DNA from: Qipengyuania aquimaris
Lineage (GTDB): Bacteria; Pseudomonadota; Alphaproteobacteria; Sphingomonadales; Sphingomonadaceae
Direction: 5' to 3'
DNA length: 64,000 nt
Assembly (NCBI RefSeq): GCF_009827445.1
Contig: NZ_WTYI01000001.1
Span: forward strand, 496,001 to 560,000
The notes under the pieces are model-generated. The model made no database searches. It had not been told where the DNA came from and saw only the letters and a list, made by a program, of their open reading frames with translations. Shown here piece after piece: positions 16,321 through 24,963 of this stretch. The position numbers were made by a program, and so were the translations under genes. Numbering within the stretch: the first letter of the stretch is position 1; each line of letters starts with the position of its first letter.

Positions 16321-17523
16321 TTGCAGCATTTTCCTGACGCCCGGTCCGTAGCTCGCGCCCTCGCGCCGGACGAGCCCGTAATCCTCAATCGCCCGCACGC
16401 CGCTGCGCGCGCTGCCCGTTTCTTCGTCGAGAAGTTTCCGGGCAAGTCGCTCTATGCGGTGAAGGCGAATCCCTCGCCCGACCTGTTCCGCATCTTGTGG
16501 GACAATGGCATTACGCATTATGACGTCGCCTCCATTGCCGAAGTGCGCCTGACGCGCTCGGTGCTGCCCGATGCGACGCTGTGCTTCATGCACCCGGTCA
16601 AATCGCGCGGAGCGATTCGCGAAGCTTACTTCGAGCATGGCGTGAAGACCTTCAGCCTCGATTCGAGTGAAGAGCTCGCCAAGATCGTCGAGGCAACGAG
16701 CGATGCCGACGGCAACCCTGCAACCGACCTGCGGCTCTGCGTCCGCCTGCGCGTTTCCAGCGAACACGCGGCGCTTAGCCTTGCATCGAAATTCGGTTGC
16801 GATCTGACCGAAGCGCCCGCGCTGTTGCAGGAAACCCGCCAGTATGCCGACTGGCTAGGCGTCTGCTTCCATGTCGGAAGCCAGGCGATGAGCCCCTTCG
16901 CCTATGTGCAGGCGCTGGACCGCACGCGCGCCGCGATTGCGGAGGCTTCCGTGGTCATCGACATGATCGATGTGGGAGGGGGCTTCCCCAGTGTCTATCC
17001 GGGCATGGAACCGCCGCCGCTGGAAGATTACTTCACCATCATCCACCAGCACTTCTATGCGCTGCCGATCGCCTACAACGCGGAGTTGTGGTGTGAGCCC
17101 GGCCGCGCGCTGTGCGCGGAATACTCCAGCCTCGTTGTGAAGGTCGAAAAGCGCCGCGGCGAGGAACTCTACATCAACGACGGCGCCTATGGCGCACTCT
17201 TCGATGCCGCGCATGTCGACTGGAAATTTCCGGTCCGCGCGTTGGAAGACGACCTCATCAAGCCGGAAATGGACTTCGCGTTCTATGGTCCGACCTGCGA
17301 CGATGCCGACTATATGCCGGGACCGTTCAGCCTGCCGGAAGACATCCAGGCTGGCGATTACATCGAGATCGGCATGCTTGGTGCCTACGGCGCGGCGATG
17401 AAGACCGATTTCAACGGCTTTGGCTCTGCCGAACGCATCATCGTCGAGGACGAGCCGATGGCGAGCCTTTACGACGGCAGCCGCACGCGTCCCGCCGCCG
17501 ACAACGTCGTCAGCCTCAGGTAA
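16321..17523 (+). CDS. Ornithine (or ornithine/lysine) decarboxylase, type III PLP fold
   Basis: 400 residues from TTG 16321, which has AGGGGG ten bases upstream and gives the family start QHFPDARSVA; an earlier TTG at 16276 adds 15 residues. PLP lysine K48 in LYAVKANPSPDLF, glycine loop MIDVGGGFPSVYPGM, and active-site FYGPTCDDADYMPGPF identify the eukaryotic-like ornithine decarboxylase group, some members of which also use lysine. It forms putrescine (or cadaverine), the diamine used by the carboxyspermidine dehydrogenase at 7104. The unusual start codon and the structured leader suggest translational control. It converges on the minus gene at 17536. Confidence 0.9.
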   Translation: MQHFPDARSVARALAPDEPVILNRPHAAARAARFFVEKFPGKSLYAVKANPSPDLFRILWDNGITHYDVASIAEVRLTRSVLPDATLCFMHPVKSRGAIREAYFEHGVKTFSLDSSEELAKIVEATSDADGNPATDLRLCVRLRVSSEHAALSLASKFGCDLTEAPALLQETRQYADWLGVCFHVGSQAMSPFAYVQALDRTRAAIAEASVVIDMIDVGGGFPSVYPGMEPPPLEDYFTIIHQHFYALPIAYNAELWCEPGRALCAEYSSLVVKVEKRRGEELYINDGAYGALFDAAHVDWKFPVRALEDDLIKPEMDFAFYGPTCDDADYMPGPFSLPEDIQAGDYIEIGMLGAYGAAMKTDFNGFGSAERIIVEDEPMASLYDGSRTRPAADNVVSLR

Positions 17524-17535
17524 TTCCTCGTCTGC

Positions 17536-18303
17536 TTACCCGTGCTCGGCGCGATGGCGATCGAGCACGGAAGCGACACGTCCAAGTGCTTCCCCCACGT
17601 AATCGGGGAAGCGCTTCTCGCCGAATTCGAAAATCGCATTGTGGGCAGCGGCGATGCGCTGCGCATCGGCCCAGTCGATCCCGAGGTCGATCGCCCACTC
17701 GCGGAACTCGTCTGCCGCACCCGCGCGCGGCTCAAGTGCCTTGGCGAGCGTGGGGTGGAAGGACAGGCGCTTGATCATTGGAAGCAGGGACAGCGGGAAG
17801 CCCTTGTCCAGATAGACGAAGGTGTCGTCCACGTGAATCGTTCCGCTGGGGCGGTGCAGGGCGAGAACCGATGAAAAGTGCACGCTCTCGTCCTCGCTGA
17901 CGAGCGGCACGCCGCGTGGGACAGAAAAGGAAAGGTCGGGTCCGAACCTCTCGTTCATCGCATCGTCCTCGCAGCGCAATTCCTGCCAGGGAAGCGCGGG
18001 GAATTTGTCGACATGGCGCGCAGTGCCGAACAGTTCTGCTTCGGGATAGGCCTCGTGCATCCATTCGCAATGAATGGTGTGAAACGGATGCAGGTTGAGG
18101 ATCGCAGCGACCTTGGCATCACCGACAATGCCATCGATCTGGGCGCGGATCCCATCGTCGAGCGTATAGCTGTCGAGGAAGACGAAATTTCCGTCGGGCA
18201 GTCTGACAAGCGAGCATTGGGTGCCGATTTCCAGCAGGCCGATCCTGAATTCGCCCCTGACGGTCCAGAAGCCGTCACCCAAATCTACCAGTGTGTCTGC
18301 CAA
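17536..18303 (-). CDS. Metallo-beta-lactamase-like hypothetical protein
   Basis: 255 residues. The N-terminal part (GDGFWTVRGEFRIG, LVRLPDGNFVFLDSYTLDDG) followed by AAILNLHPFHTIHCEWMHEA resembles the beta-lactamase fold, where an HxHxDH metal motif would be expected; here the spacing is HPFHTIHCEW, so metal ligands are only partly retained. A later GTIHVDDTFVYLDKG fits the fold's second half. Similar proteins are annotated as DUF4336-like or MBL-fold hypotheticals. No enzymatic role is claimed. It converges on the decarboxylase gene with 12 bases between and follows the nitroreductase gene on the same strand. Confidence 0.55.
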   Translation of the reverse strand: MADTLVDLGDGFWTVRGEFRIGLLEIGTQCSLVRLPDGNFVFLDSYTLDDGIRAQIDGIVGDAKVAAILNLHPFHTIHCEWMHEAYPEAELFGTARHVDKFPALPWQELRCEDDAMNERFGPDLSFSVPRGVPLVSEDESVHFSSVLALHRPSGTIHVDDTFVYLDKGFPLSLLPMIKRLSFHPTLAKALEPRAGAADEFREWAIDLGIDWADAQRIAAAHNAIFEFGEKRFPDYVGEALGRVASVLDRHRAEHG

Positions 18304-18352
18304 GTCGTCCTCCTGTTCGCCTTCATAACCTGCGAACAGGCGTTTCTTTCCC

Positions 18353-19045
18353 TCAGTCGAAGCCGACGAACCTGGCCGCCTCGCTAACCTCGCGGCGGGT
18401 TATCTTTACCGGATTGGCGGGGAAGTCGGGGTCCGGCCAGCCCATGGCAACCGCTTTCATGATGACCTGATCGTCGGGAATGCTGGCGTGTTCTCGCACC
18501 ACCGGCGATTGCATGATGCCTTGCGAATTGATCACGCAGCCAAGTCCGCGGCTCCAGGCGGCGTTGACGAGCGCGGTGGTGACGGCGCCGCAATCGAAAG
18601 GCGTGTCGTCGCTGCCGGACAATTCCTTGTCGTAGGTAATGATGACACAGACCGGCGCATCGAACTGGCGAAAGCCGCGCAGCACCCAGTCCTGGCGCTT
18701 CTCCTTGTCGTCGCGCTCGATACCCATGGCTTCGAACAGCTGTACGGCGCAGCCGATCTGCCGCTCGCGATGGACGCCGGCGAAAGGCTCCCCCCGGCGG
18801 AACTCGCGGCTGTCAGGCACGCCTGCGAGGATGTTTTCGGTGTTGCCCTTGCGGATGGCGTCGAGCGGCGCACCGGTGATGACATGGAAATGGTAGGGCT
18901 GTGTGTTCATCGAGGAGGGCGAGCGCATGGCCAAGGCCAGCACTTCCTCGATCAACTCCCGCGGCACGGGCTTGTCGAGATAGCCTCGAATGCTGCGCCT
19001 TCCGCACACCACTTCTTCGTAGGACTGTTCCCGATTACCGCTCAC
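18353..19045 (-). CDS. Nitroreductase family protein
   Basis: 230 residues. RRSIRGYLDKPVPRELIEEV with MRSPSSMNTQPYHFHVIT is the FMN-binding start of the nitroreductase fold; the middle DCGAVTTALVNAAWSRGLG and GLGCVINSQGIM and the C-terminal KAVAMGWPDPDFPANPV complete it. Such flavoproteins reduce nitroaromatics, quinones or related electrophiles with NAD(P)H. A good match in length. It lies 49 bases upstream of the MBL-like gene, same strand, probably co-transcribed. Physiological substrate unknown. Confidence 0.9.
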   Translation of the reverse strand: MSGNREQSYEEVVCGRRSIRGYLDKPVPRELIEEVLALAMRSPSSMNTQPYHFHVITGAPLDAIRKGNTENILAGVPDSREFRRGEPFAGVHRERQIGCAVQLFEAMGIERDDKEKRQDWVLRGFRQFDAPVCVIITYDKELSGSDDTPFDCGAVTTALVNAAWSRGLGCVINSQGIMQSPVVREHASIPDDQVIMKAVAMGWPDPDFPANPVKITRREVSEAARFVGFD

Positions 19046-19111
19046 ACGTCTCTCCCGTTTCTTTAGGCGACGCCTTTAGGACAAGAAAGGGGAGCGGCGA
19101 AAGGGCTTCGA

Positions 19112-20101
19112 TCACTGCCTGCCCGAAATCGACCCCGCGAAGCTGATTATCGAACCATCTTCAGCTGCACCGAAGTAGGTCATGCCGATGCCGATCTCGA
19201 GCCCCTGTGGGCCGAAGAACCAGCCAGTAAACCCGCCGCCGACGCTGTTGTCGGGTTTCCGGTTCAAAGGGGCGGCAAAACTTTGAATCGAGCCGTCGAT
19301 CCCCGCTTCTCCTCCGAAGGTGCCAAATTGTGTCCGGGTGGCGGAGAGCGAGCCGTCAGACTGGAACTGGCGTCCGACAAGGGTAACGTCGAGATTGATA
19401 ATGCCGTTGCCCGGATTTGCGGTCAGCGTGACGGTACTCTCAGAGATGCTGTACTGGCTGGGCGCCGCGCCCGGGTTCTCGACGAATACGTTCCCGGTCA
19501 CGGAAAACTCGGTGTAGGTCACGGTGGACGATGGCCGGTCATCCAGTCTCGTCGGCACGCCAATGATGCAGGACATAGTCATCGTACCCGCGCCCGGCCT
19601 CACGAACAAAGCTGTTCCGCGCGAATACTCGGCCAGAGAACTGCCGAGCGTCGGGGTTCCGAAGAAGAACCGGTTGGGGAAATTGACTGCATCGACCACG
19701 CGATATGCGGTTGTGTTGGCAATGCTCGTAGTGACGATATCGGCCGGGGTGAAAACGTTGGAAAACGCCACACCATCGGGCGATTGACCGGTAATGGTCC
19801 AGGTTTGTGTTTCCGCGACATAGTCTTGTGACAGGGCGGACGGCGGTTCGGGATACCGCGTGAAGCCGCCGGAATCGATCGGATTCTGGACATTGTAAAG
19901 TCCGCCGCAGGCGGAACGAAATTGCTGGTCACCGGAAAGGTCCGCGAATTTCGTGTAGCTGGCGGGAGTCGGCGTCGGAGTAGGTGTGGGTGTCGGTGTC
20001 GGGGTCGAACCTCCGCCCGAAGTTGGCGATCCGCTATCGCCGCCACCGCAAGATACGAGAAACAAAGCTGCTGCAAGAGCACCTCCGCACCGGTAATTCA
20101 T
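19112..20101 (-). CDS. Surface lipoprotein with Thr-Pro linker and TbpB-like C-terminal barrel
   Basis: 329 residues from ATG 20101, with GGGGGCGA six bases upstream. The signal peptide ends in lipobox LVSC (Cys18), followed by a glycine-rich stretch and a (Thr-Pro)7 linker. The body is beta-rich, and its end (GGGFTGWFFGPQGLEIGIGM, then a GSISGRQ terminus) resembles the small beta-barrel of transferrin-binding-protein-B-like or Slam-dependent lipoproteins. That resemblance is by eye. No TonB-dependent receptor or Slam gene is adjacent, so ligand and export route are unknown. Confidence 0.7.
   Translation of the reverse strand: MNYRCGGALAAALFLVSCGGGDSGSPTSGGGSTPTPTPTPTPTPTPASYTKFADLSGDQQFRSACGGLYNVQNPIDSGGFTRYPEPPSALSQDYVAETQTWTITGQSPDGVAFSNVFTPADIVTTSIANTTAYRVVDAVNFPNRFFFGTPTLGSSLAEYSRGTALFVRPGAGTMTMSCIIGVPTRLDDRPSSTVTYTEFSVTGNVFVENPGAAPSQYSISESTVTLTANPGNGIINLDVTLVGRQFQSDGSLSATRTQFGTFGGEAGIDGSIQSFAAPLNRKPDNSVGGGFTGWFFGPQGLEIGIGMTYFGAAEDGSIISFAGSISGRQ
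19968..20005 (-). repeat. Thr-Pro coding hexamer-like repeat
   Basis: Imperfect tandem units encode seven Thr-Pro pairs on the minus strand, inside the lipoprotein gene. The nucleotide copies vary at third positions, so it is a protein-level linker and not a simple microsatellite. Confidence 0.8.
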
Positions 20102-20179
20102 GATTTTCGCCCCCAAATAGTCAGCCTTATTAGCTGTACTTGGGATATGAATTACTGCTCATGCGAATTGAGGCAAGCT

Positions 20180-21400
20180 TCAGGCAGCCCTTTTCAACTC
20201 CAAATCCATGCGGTCCCAGATTTCGACCAGAGCAGCGACCAATTCGTCCATCATCGCCTCGCTGTGCGCGGGGCCGGGTGTGAAGCGCAAACGCTCCGTA
20301 CCGCGCGGGACGGTCGGGAAATTGATCGGCTGCACATAGACGCCGTATTCGGCGAGCAGGATGTCGCTGATCTTCTTGGCGCGTACCGGATCGCCTACCA
20401 TGAGGGGCACGATATGCGTGGTGCTGTCCATGACCGGCAGGCCCGCCCCCCGCATCTTCGCCTTGAGGCTGGCGGCTGCTCCCTGCTGGGCGTCGCGTTC
20501 TTCGCTGGAGCCCTTAAGGTGGCGCACCGCTGCGAGCACACCTGCGACCAGCACCGGGCTGAGCGAGGTGGTGAAGATGAAGCCGGGCGCATAGGAGCGG
20601 ATGCAGTCGATCACGCGGGTGTCGGCCGCGATGTATCCACCCATGACGCCGAAAGCCTTGCCCAGCGTGCCCTCGATGATGTCGATCCGGTCGGCAGCCT
20701 CGTCACGTTCCGTAATTCCGCCGCCGCGCTTGCCATACATGCCGACCGCGTGGACTTCGTCGACATAGGTGAGGGCGTTGTACTTTTCAGCCAGGTCGCA
20801 GATCGCATGGACCGGGGCGACATCGCCGTCCATCGAATAGACGCTTTCGAAAGCGATCAGCTTGGGTGTCGCCTCGTCTTCCGCGGCCAGCAATTCTTCG
20901 AGATGTTCGAGATCGTTGTGACGGAAAACACGCTTCTCGCAGCCCGAATTGCGAATGCCGGCGATCATGCTGGCATGGTTCAATTCGTCGGAGAAAATCA
21001 CGCAGCCGGGCAGCAGCTTGGCCAGCGTCGAGAGCGTCGCATCGTTCGAGACATATCCGCTGGTGAATAGCAGCGCGCCATCCTTGCCGTGCAGGTCGGC
21101 CAGTTCCTGTTCCAGCTCGACGTGAAGATGCGTGTTACCGCCGATATTGCGCGTGCCGCCCGAGCCTGCGCCAACATCGTGAAGCGCATTTTCCATCGCT
21201 TCGATCACCTTGGGATGCTGGCCCATGGCGAGATAGTCGTTGGAGCACCAGACGGTGATCGGCTTCGGGCCGTTGTGGCCGTGGAAGCATCGCGCATTGG
21301 GGAACGCGCCCTTGTTGCGCATGATGTCGATGAACACGCGATAGCGGCCTTCCGTGTGGAGGCGGTCGATCGCTTCGTCGAAGATCTGGTCGTAGTTCAC
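20180..21400 (-). CDS. hemA: 5-aminolevulinate synthase
   Basis: 406 residues from GTG 21400 (start [20 protein letters not shown]), matching the usual N-terminus of alphaproteobacterial ALAS. An open extension with a GTG at 21478 cannot be excluded. The enzyme condenses glycine and succinyl-CoA to 5-aminolevulinate, the first step of haem (and, in phototrophs, bacteriochlorophyll) synthesis. Seen: the catalytic [19 protein letters not shown] block, [12 protein letters not shown], and PLP lysine in [12 protein letters not shown]. Presence of this C4 pathway supports an alphaproteobacterial origin. A 17-base palindrome lies about 90 bases upstream. Confidence 0.95.
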   Translation of the reverse strand: MNYDQIFDEAIDRLHTEGRYRVFIDIMRNKGAFPNARCFHGHNGPKPITVWCSNDYLAMGQHPKVIEAMENALHDVGAGSGGTRNIGGNTHLHVELEQELADLHGKDGALLFTSGYVSNDATLSTLAKLLPGCVIFSDELNHASMIAGIRNSGCEKRVFRHNDLEHLEELLAAEDEATPKLIAFESVYSMDGDVAPVHAICDLAEKYNALTYVDEVHAVGMYGKRGGGITERDEAADRIDIIEGTLGKAFGVMGGYIAADTRVIDCIRSYAPGFIFTTSLSPVLVAGVLAAVRHLKGSSEERDAQQGAAASLKAKMRGAGLPVMDSTTHIVPLMVGDPVRAKKISDILLAEYGVYVQPINFPTVPRGTERLRFTPGPAHSEAMMDELVAALVEIWDRMDLELKRAA

Positions 21401-21486
21401 CCGGGTTTGCCCGTCAGCGCCGCCCGTCAGCGGCAATTTCTGCGGGGTCACATAGTGTATGAAACACCGTTTCGCCACCGCGATCT

Positions 21487-21503
21487 TTGCGAACGATTCG
21501 CAA
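21487..21503. promoter_or_regulatory. Palindrome upstream of hemA
   Basis: TTGCGAA (21487-21493), CGA, TTCGCAA (21497-21503): perfect 7-base arms with a 3-base centre between the murI stop and hemA. It is not followed by a T-run in either direction, so an operator or leader hairpin is more likely than a terminator. Confidence 0.35.
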
Positions 21504-21506
21504 GGA

Positions 21507-22304
21507 TCAGAAGTGGATTAGCCTCGAAATACCGTGCCGGGCGAAGGCCGGAGCCAGCCGTTCGAAGTCGTCCATATCGCCGGTAGTCACGGCAATGTCG
21601 CCTTCGGAGGCATCGAATTGCTGACCATCGACGAGATAAGCGACACGCCGCGCGATGCCGGCGGCACCGTGAACAAAGGTGACATCCTTGCCGAACGCTT
21701 CGCGTAGTTCCGGCTCAAGCAAGGGGAAGTGGGTGCAGGCCAGCACCACCGTATCGAGATTTTCGCCGCCCGCTTGCAGGACGAGACCGGATGCAGCGCG
21801 GGTAACGTCCTCCACGCTGACCTCGTCGCCGCGCAGTTTCGCTTCTCCCAAGGCGACGAGATCGTTGGCGCCGTAACGCAGCAGCGTCTTGCCGCTGGCG
21901 AACTCCTTTTCCAGATCGTCAACATAGCGCTGGCGGACCGTCGCTTCGGTTCCCAGCAGGCCGATGGTGCCGGTCTTCGTGATGGCGGCAGCGGGCTTGA
22001 TAGCGGGCACGGTCCCGACGATCGGTGTTTCCAGCACATCGCGGACCATGCCGAGCGCAATCGTGCTGGCGGTGTTGCAGGCAATACATATTAGGCGCGG
22101 TTCGTAGCGTTCGGCCATTCGCCCGAGCAGGCCTGCAACCCGCGCTGCGACTTCCGCCTCGCTCTTTGCGCCGTAGGGAAGTCCTGCAATATCGGCGGCA
22201 TAGATGACCGGCGCCTTGGGCATCAGCTTGCGCAGCTCTGCGAGCACAGTCAGCCCGCCGACGCCAGAATCAAACATCAGGATAGGTTTGGCGGCATCGA
22301 CCAT
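21507..22304 (-). CDS. murI: Glutamate racemase
   Basis: 265 residues. [15 protein letters not shown] near the N-terminus carries the substrate-binding Asp-Ser, the first catalytic cysteine is in [14 protein letters not shown] and the second in [15 protein letters not shown]; both are needed for two-base racemisation of L- to D-glutamate for peptidoglycan. Length is normal for the family. It is cytoplasmic. It sits between an HTH/EF-hand gene (upstream on the same strand) and hemA; no operon overlap is seen. Confidence 0.95.
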   Translation of the reverse strand: MVDAAKPILMFDSGVGGLTVLAELRKLMPKAPVIYAADIAGLPYGAKSEAEVAARVAGLLGRMAERYEPRLICIACNTASTIALGMVRDVLETPIVGTVPAIKPAAAITKTGTIGLLGTEATVRQRYVDDLEKEFASGKTLLRYGANDLVALGEAKLRGDEVSVEDVTRAASGLVLQAGGENLDTVVLACTHFPLLEPELREAFGKDVTFVHGAAGIARRVAYLVDGQQFDASEGDIAVTTGDMDDFERLAPAFARHGISRLIHF

Positions 22305-22359
22305 GGGGACCGCATGGCCGATGCCAATTTGTCAGTCAATCAGGCCTAAGGCCCGGTAT

Positions 22360-23118
22360 TCATTGCATAGGCTTCAAGGCGGCGGGCAGGACCGGCCTTC
22401 CGCGCTCCCGGAAGGCGAGGAAAGCGGGTTCAACAAACTCGCTTTCGCTGACGCGACCGTCCTTGTTGGCGTCATTGGCCTCCATGAAGGCCTGCTGCGC
22501 CGAGATCCCGGTAAGGATCACTGTGCCCAGCACATCGTCTTGCGAGGCGAAATTCTTTGGCGCTTCACCGACTTCGATAAAGCCGGATTCGTCTGTGTCG
22601 GTGGTACGGAATATCCAGCCCAGCCAATCACGCAGTTCCTCGTCCGTGACTTTCTCGTAGGCGAGGTCGCTTCCTTCGAGCACGACTGCCCCGGAGGCCT
22701 CCTCGTCCGAAGGGACCATCGTCGGTTTGCCACCTCCTTGCAATACGAGGCCAAGCGCGATCACGGTTGAAACTATCATCAGAAAAACTCCCATTTTTGC
22801 GTATCGGAGTTTGCTGTCTGGTCGATCATGCCGGTCTTTGACGAGGTCCGGCGCCTGGGGTCCGGTGTCACCGTACTCTTCGGAAGCCGCAAGCATCTTG
22901 GCCGCATCGATGGACGAGGTCACATCCAGCTTGGTCCGCGCCATCTTGAGGCGCTTTTCCACCGCATGATGCGAAATGCCGAGATCGAGTGCGATCTGCT
23001 TTGCAGTACGGTGCCCCAGCCAAAGGCGCAGGCACTCCTTCTCCCGTTCGGTCAGTCGTTCTAGCAAGGGATCGCGACTGGGGGAGGGGGGCGTGGAGGG
23101 GAGATCAGGTAAGTTCAC
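22360..23118 (-). CDS. LuxR-type HTH, membrane segment and two EF-hands in one protein
   Basis: 252 residues from GTG 23118; the open frame continues to a TTG at 23208 and no start has a good ribosome site. A LuxR/GerE helix-turn-helix spans residues 21-66 (LTEREKECLRLWLGHRTAKQ, then HHAVEKRLKMAR). One membrane helix at 108-127 follows. The C-terminal part, expected in the periplasm, has two canonical EF-hand loops: D174-E185 (DTDESGFIEVGE) and D216-E227 (DANKDGRVSESE). This looks like a ToxR-style one-component regulator with a calcium-sensing domain. Divergent from plsY across 133 bases. The architecture is read directly; calcium sensing is inference. Confidence 0.8.
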   Translation of the reverse strand: MNLPDLPSTPPSPSRDPLLERLTEREKECLRLWLGHRTAKQIALDLGISHHAVEKRLKMARTKLDVTSSIDAAKMLAASEEYGDTGPQAPDLVKDRHDRPDSKLRYAKMGVFLMIVSTVIALGLVLQGGGKPTMVPSDEEASGAVVLEGSDLAYEKVTDEELRDWLGWIFRTTDTDESGFIEVGEAPKNFASQDDVLGTVILTGISAQQAFMEANDANKDGRVSESEFVEPAFLAFRERGRPVLPAALKPMQ

Positions 23119-23251
23119 GTTACGCCATGGATAGCGACCTTGTCGTACAAGCCCAAGTACGGTCGATTGGTACCTGGAGATTGGACCGTATCCGAGGCAA
23201 TGATCCAAAAAACGTGCTGTCCAAAGCGGCCATGTTGGCTATGCATGGCGA

Positions 23252-23851
23252 ATGACTGGAGACATCACACTGAACGTGCTGTGGGCAGCCTTGCTGGGGT
23301 ATGGCTTCGGGTCGATCCCGTTCGGCCTGATCCTCGCCAAGCTGGCCGGGAAGGGCGATATTCGCCAGCAGGGTAGCGGAAATATCGGGGCCACCAACGT
23401 GCTGCGTACCGGCAGCAAGGGGCTGGCCGCAGCGACGCTGTTGCTCGACCTTGCGAAAGGGTTCGTGCCGGTGTGGCTGGCGGGAATGTGGTTCTGGCAG
23501 GACATGGGCTGGGCCGCCCTGTTCGCCGTCATCGGTCATGCGTTTCCCGTGTGGCTCGGGTTCAAGGGCGGCAAGGGTGTGGCCACCAATGCCGGCGTCA
23601 GCTTCGCGCTCGCCTGGCCTATCGGCGTCGCTTACGCGATTGTCTGGATCGGCGTCCTTGCGATTTCGCGCATCAGCTCGCTGGCGGGGATGAGTGCGGT
23701 TGTGGCTGCTGCGGTGATGGCCTTCGTCCTCGGCATTCCGACATTTGCCAAGGTGCTGACGCTGATCGCCGTGCTGGTGATCTGGCTCCACCGCGAAAAC
23801 ATCAAGCGGCTGGTAGCGGGCACCGAACCCAAGGTCGGCTCTTCCAAGTGA
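23252..23851 (+). CDS. plsY: Glycerol-3-phosphate acyltransferase PlsY
   Basis: 199 residues with at least five membrane segments. GYGFGSIPFGLILAKLAG and DIRQQGSGNIGATNVLRTG are the acyl-phosphate binding motifs, followed by GHAFPVWLGFKGGKGVATNA. It transfers an acyl group from acyl-phosphate to sn-glycerol 3-phosphate at the inner membrane, the first step of phospholipid synthesis. Its stop overlaps the dprA GTG by four bases, so the genes are coupled. Confidence 0.95.
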   Translation: MTGDITLNVLWAALLGYGFGSIPFGLILAKLAGKGDIRQQGSGNIGATNVLRTGSKGLAAATLLLDLAKGFVPVWLAGMWFWQDMGWAALFAVIGHAFPVWLGFKGGKGVATNAGVSFALAWPIGVAYAIVWIGVLAISRISSLAGMSAVVAAAVMAFVLGIPTFAKVLTLIAVLVIWLHRENIKRLVAGTEPKVGSSK

Positions 23852-24963
23852 ACGAGGCAGTCCGGCCGCAGGCTGCGGCGCTGTCGCAGCAGGAGGCGTT
23901 CGCGCGCATTCGATTGCTGCGCTCTCCCAATATCGGACCGGTCAGCTACGCCATGCTTCTGGCGCGATATGGCAATGCGGTTGCGGCGCTGGAGGCTTTG
24001 CCCGACTTCGGAAAGAAAGGCGGCCGGCAATATCGCGCCGCACCTCAGGATCGCATCGAACGTGAGGTGGAGGGCGTGCGCGCTGCGGGCGCGAAGTACC
24101 TCTTTCACGACCAGCCCGATTATCCCGCGCTGCTTGCCGAAATCGACGGCGCGCCGCCGATTATCACCTATCGTGGCGACCTCTCGCTGGCGGCGAAGCC
24201 CTGCGTCGCCATGGTCGGCGCGCGCAACGCCAGCGCCGCTGCGGTCAAGCTGGCGCGCGAGTTCGGGCAGGGGCTGGCAGAGGCGGGCTTTACGGTGGTG
24301 TCGGGCCTTGCACGCGGCATCGACGGCGCGGCGCACGAGGGCTCGTTTCCAAGCACCATCGGCGTCATCGCAAGCGGGATCGACATCGCCTACCCGCCGC
24401 AGCACACCGACCTGCAGGAGCGTATCGCCTCCGAGGGCTTGCTGATCGCAGAGCAGCCGCCCGGCACCGAACCTCGCGGCAGCCACTTTCCGAGCCGCAA
24501 TCGCATCATCGCAGGGCTGGCGAGCGGGACGCTGGTCGTGGAGGCAGCGGTCAAGTCGGGCAGTCTCATCACCGCGCGGCTGGCAGGCGAGGCGGGGCGC
24601 GAGGTCATGGCGATCCCGGGCAGCCCGCTCGAAGCGCGCAGCCACGGCTGCAACCATCTCATTCGCGAAGGCGCTGTGCTGGTGCAGGCGCCAGTAGATG
24701 TGGTGGAATTGCTCACCGGCTTCGACGGCAGCCCCCGCTCGACCTTCCGCGAGCCGGTATCGCCCTTCGATTTCGAACCGGCCGAGATGGCTGGGGCCGA
24801 ACCCGCCGACATCGCCTCGCTCCTGACAACCGCGCCGGTCGCTATCGACGAACTTATTCGTCAGTCAGGCGAAAGCGCTGCGGCAGTGCAGCTGGCGTTG
24901 CTGGAGCTGGAGATCGCTGGGCGGCTGGAACGACATGCGGCGGGACGGGTGAGTTTGAAATGA
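23848..24963 (+). CDS. dprA: DNA-processing protein DprA
   Basis: 371 residues from GTG 23848 in a GTGA overlap with plsY; the longer open frame to 23473 is a plsY shadow. An N-terminal helix-hairpin-like part (RIRLLRSPNIGPVSYAMLLA) precedes the Rossmann core with GARNASAAAVKLAREFG, VVSGLARGIDGAAHEG and PRGSHFPSRNRIIAGLA, then a C-terminal winged helix (DIASLLTTAPVAIDELI). DprA loads RecA on incoming single-stranded DNA in natural transformation; many non-competent bacteria also keep it. Length is standard. The stop overlaps the next ORF by ATGA. Confidence 0.93.
   Translation: MNEAVRPQAAALSQQEAFARIRLLRSPNIGPVSYAMLLARYGNAVAALEALPDFGKKGGRQYRAAPQDRIEREVEGVRAAGAKYLFHDQPDYPALLAEIDGAPPIITYRGDLSLAAKPCVAMVGARNASAAAVKLAREFGQGLAEAGFTVVSGLARGIDGAAHEGSFPSTIGVIASGIDIAYPPQHTDLQERIASEGLLIAEQPPGTEPRGSHFPSRNRIIAGLASGTLVVEAAVKSGSLITARLAGEAGREVMAIPGSPLEARSHGCNHLIREGAVLVQAPVDVVELLTGFDGSPRSTFREPVSPFDFEPAEMAGAEPADIASLLTTAPVAIDELIRQSGESAAAVQLALLELEIAGRLERHAAGRVSLK

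Noticed and set aside
19968..20005. Repeat considered as a CRISPR array or microsatellite
   Set aside because: Units are only six bases, code for Thr-Pro in frame and have no spacers.
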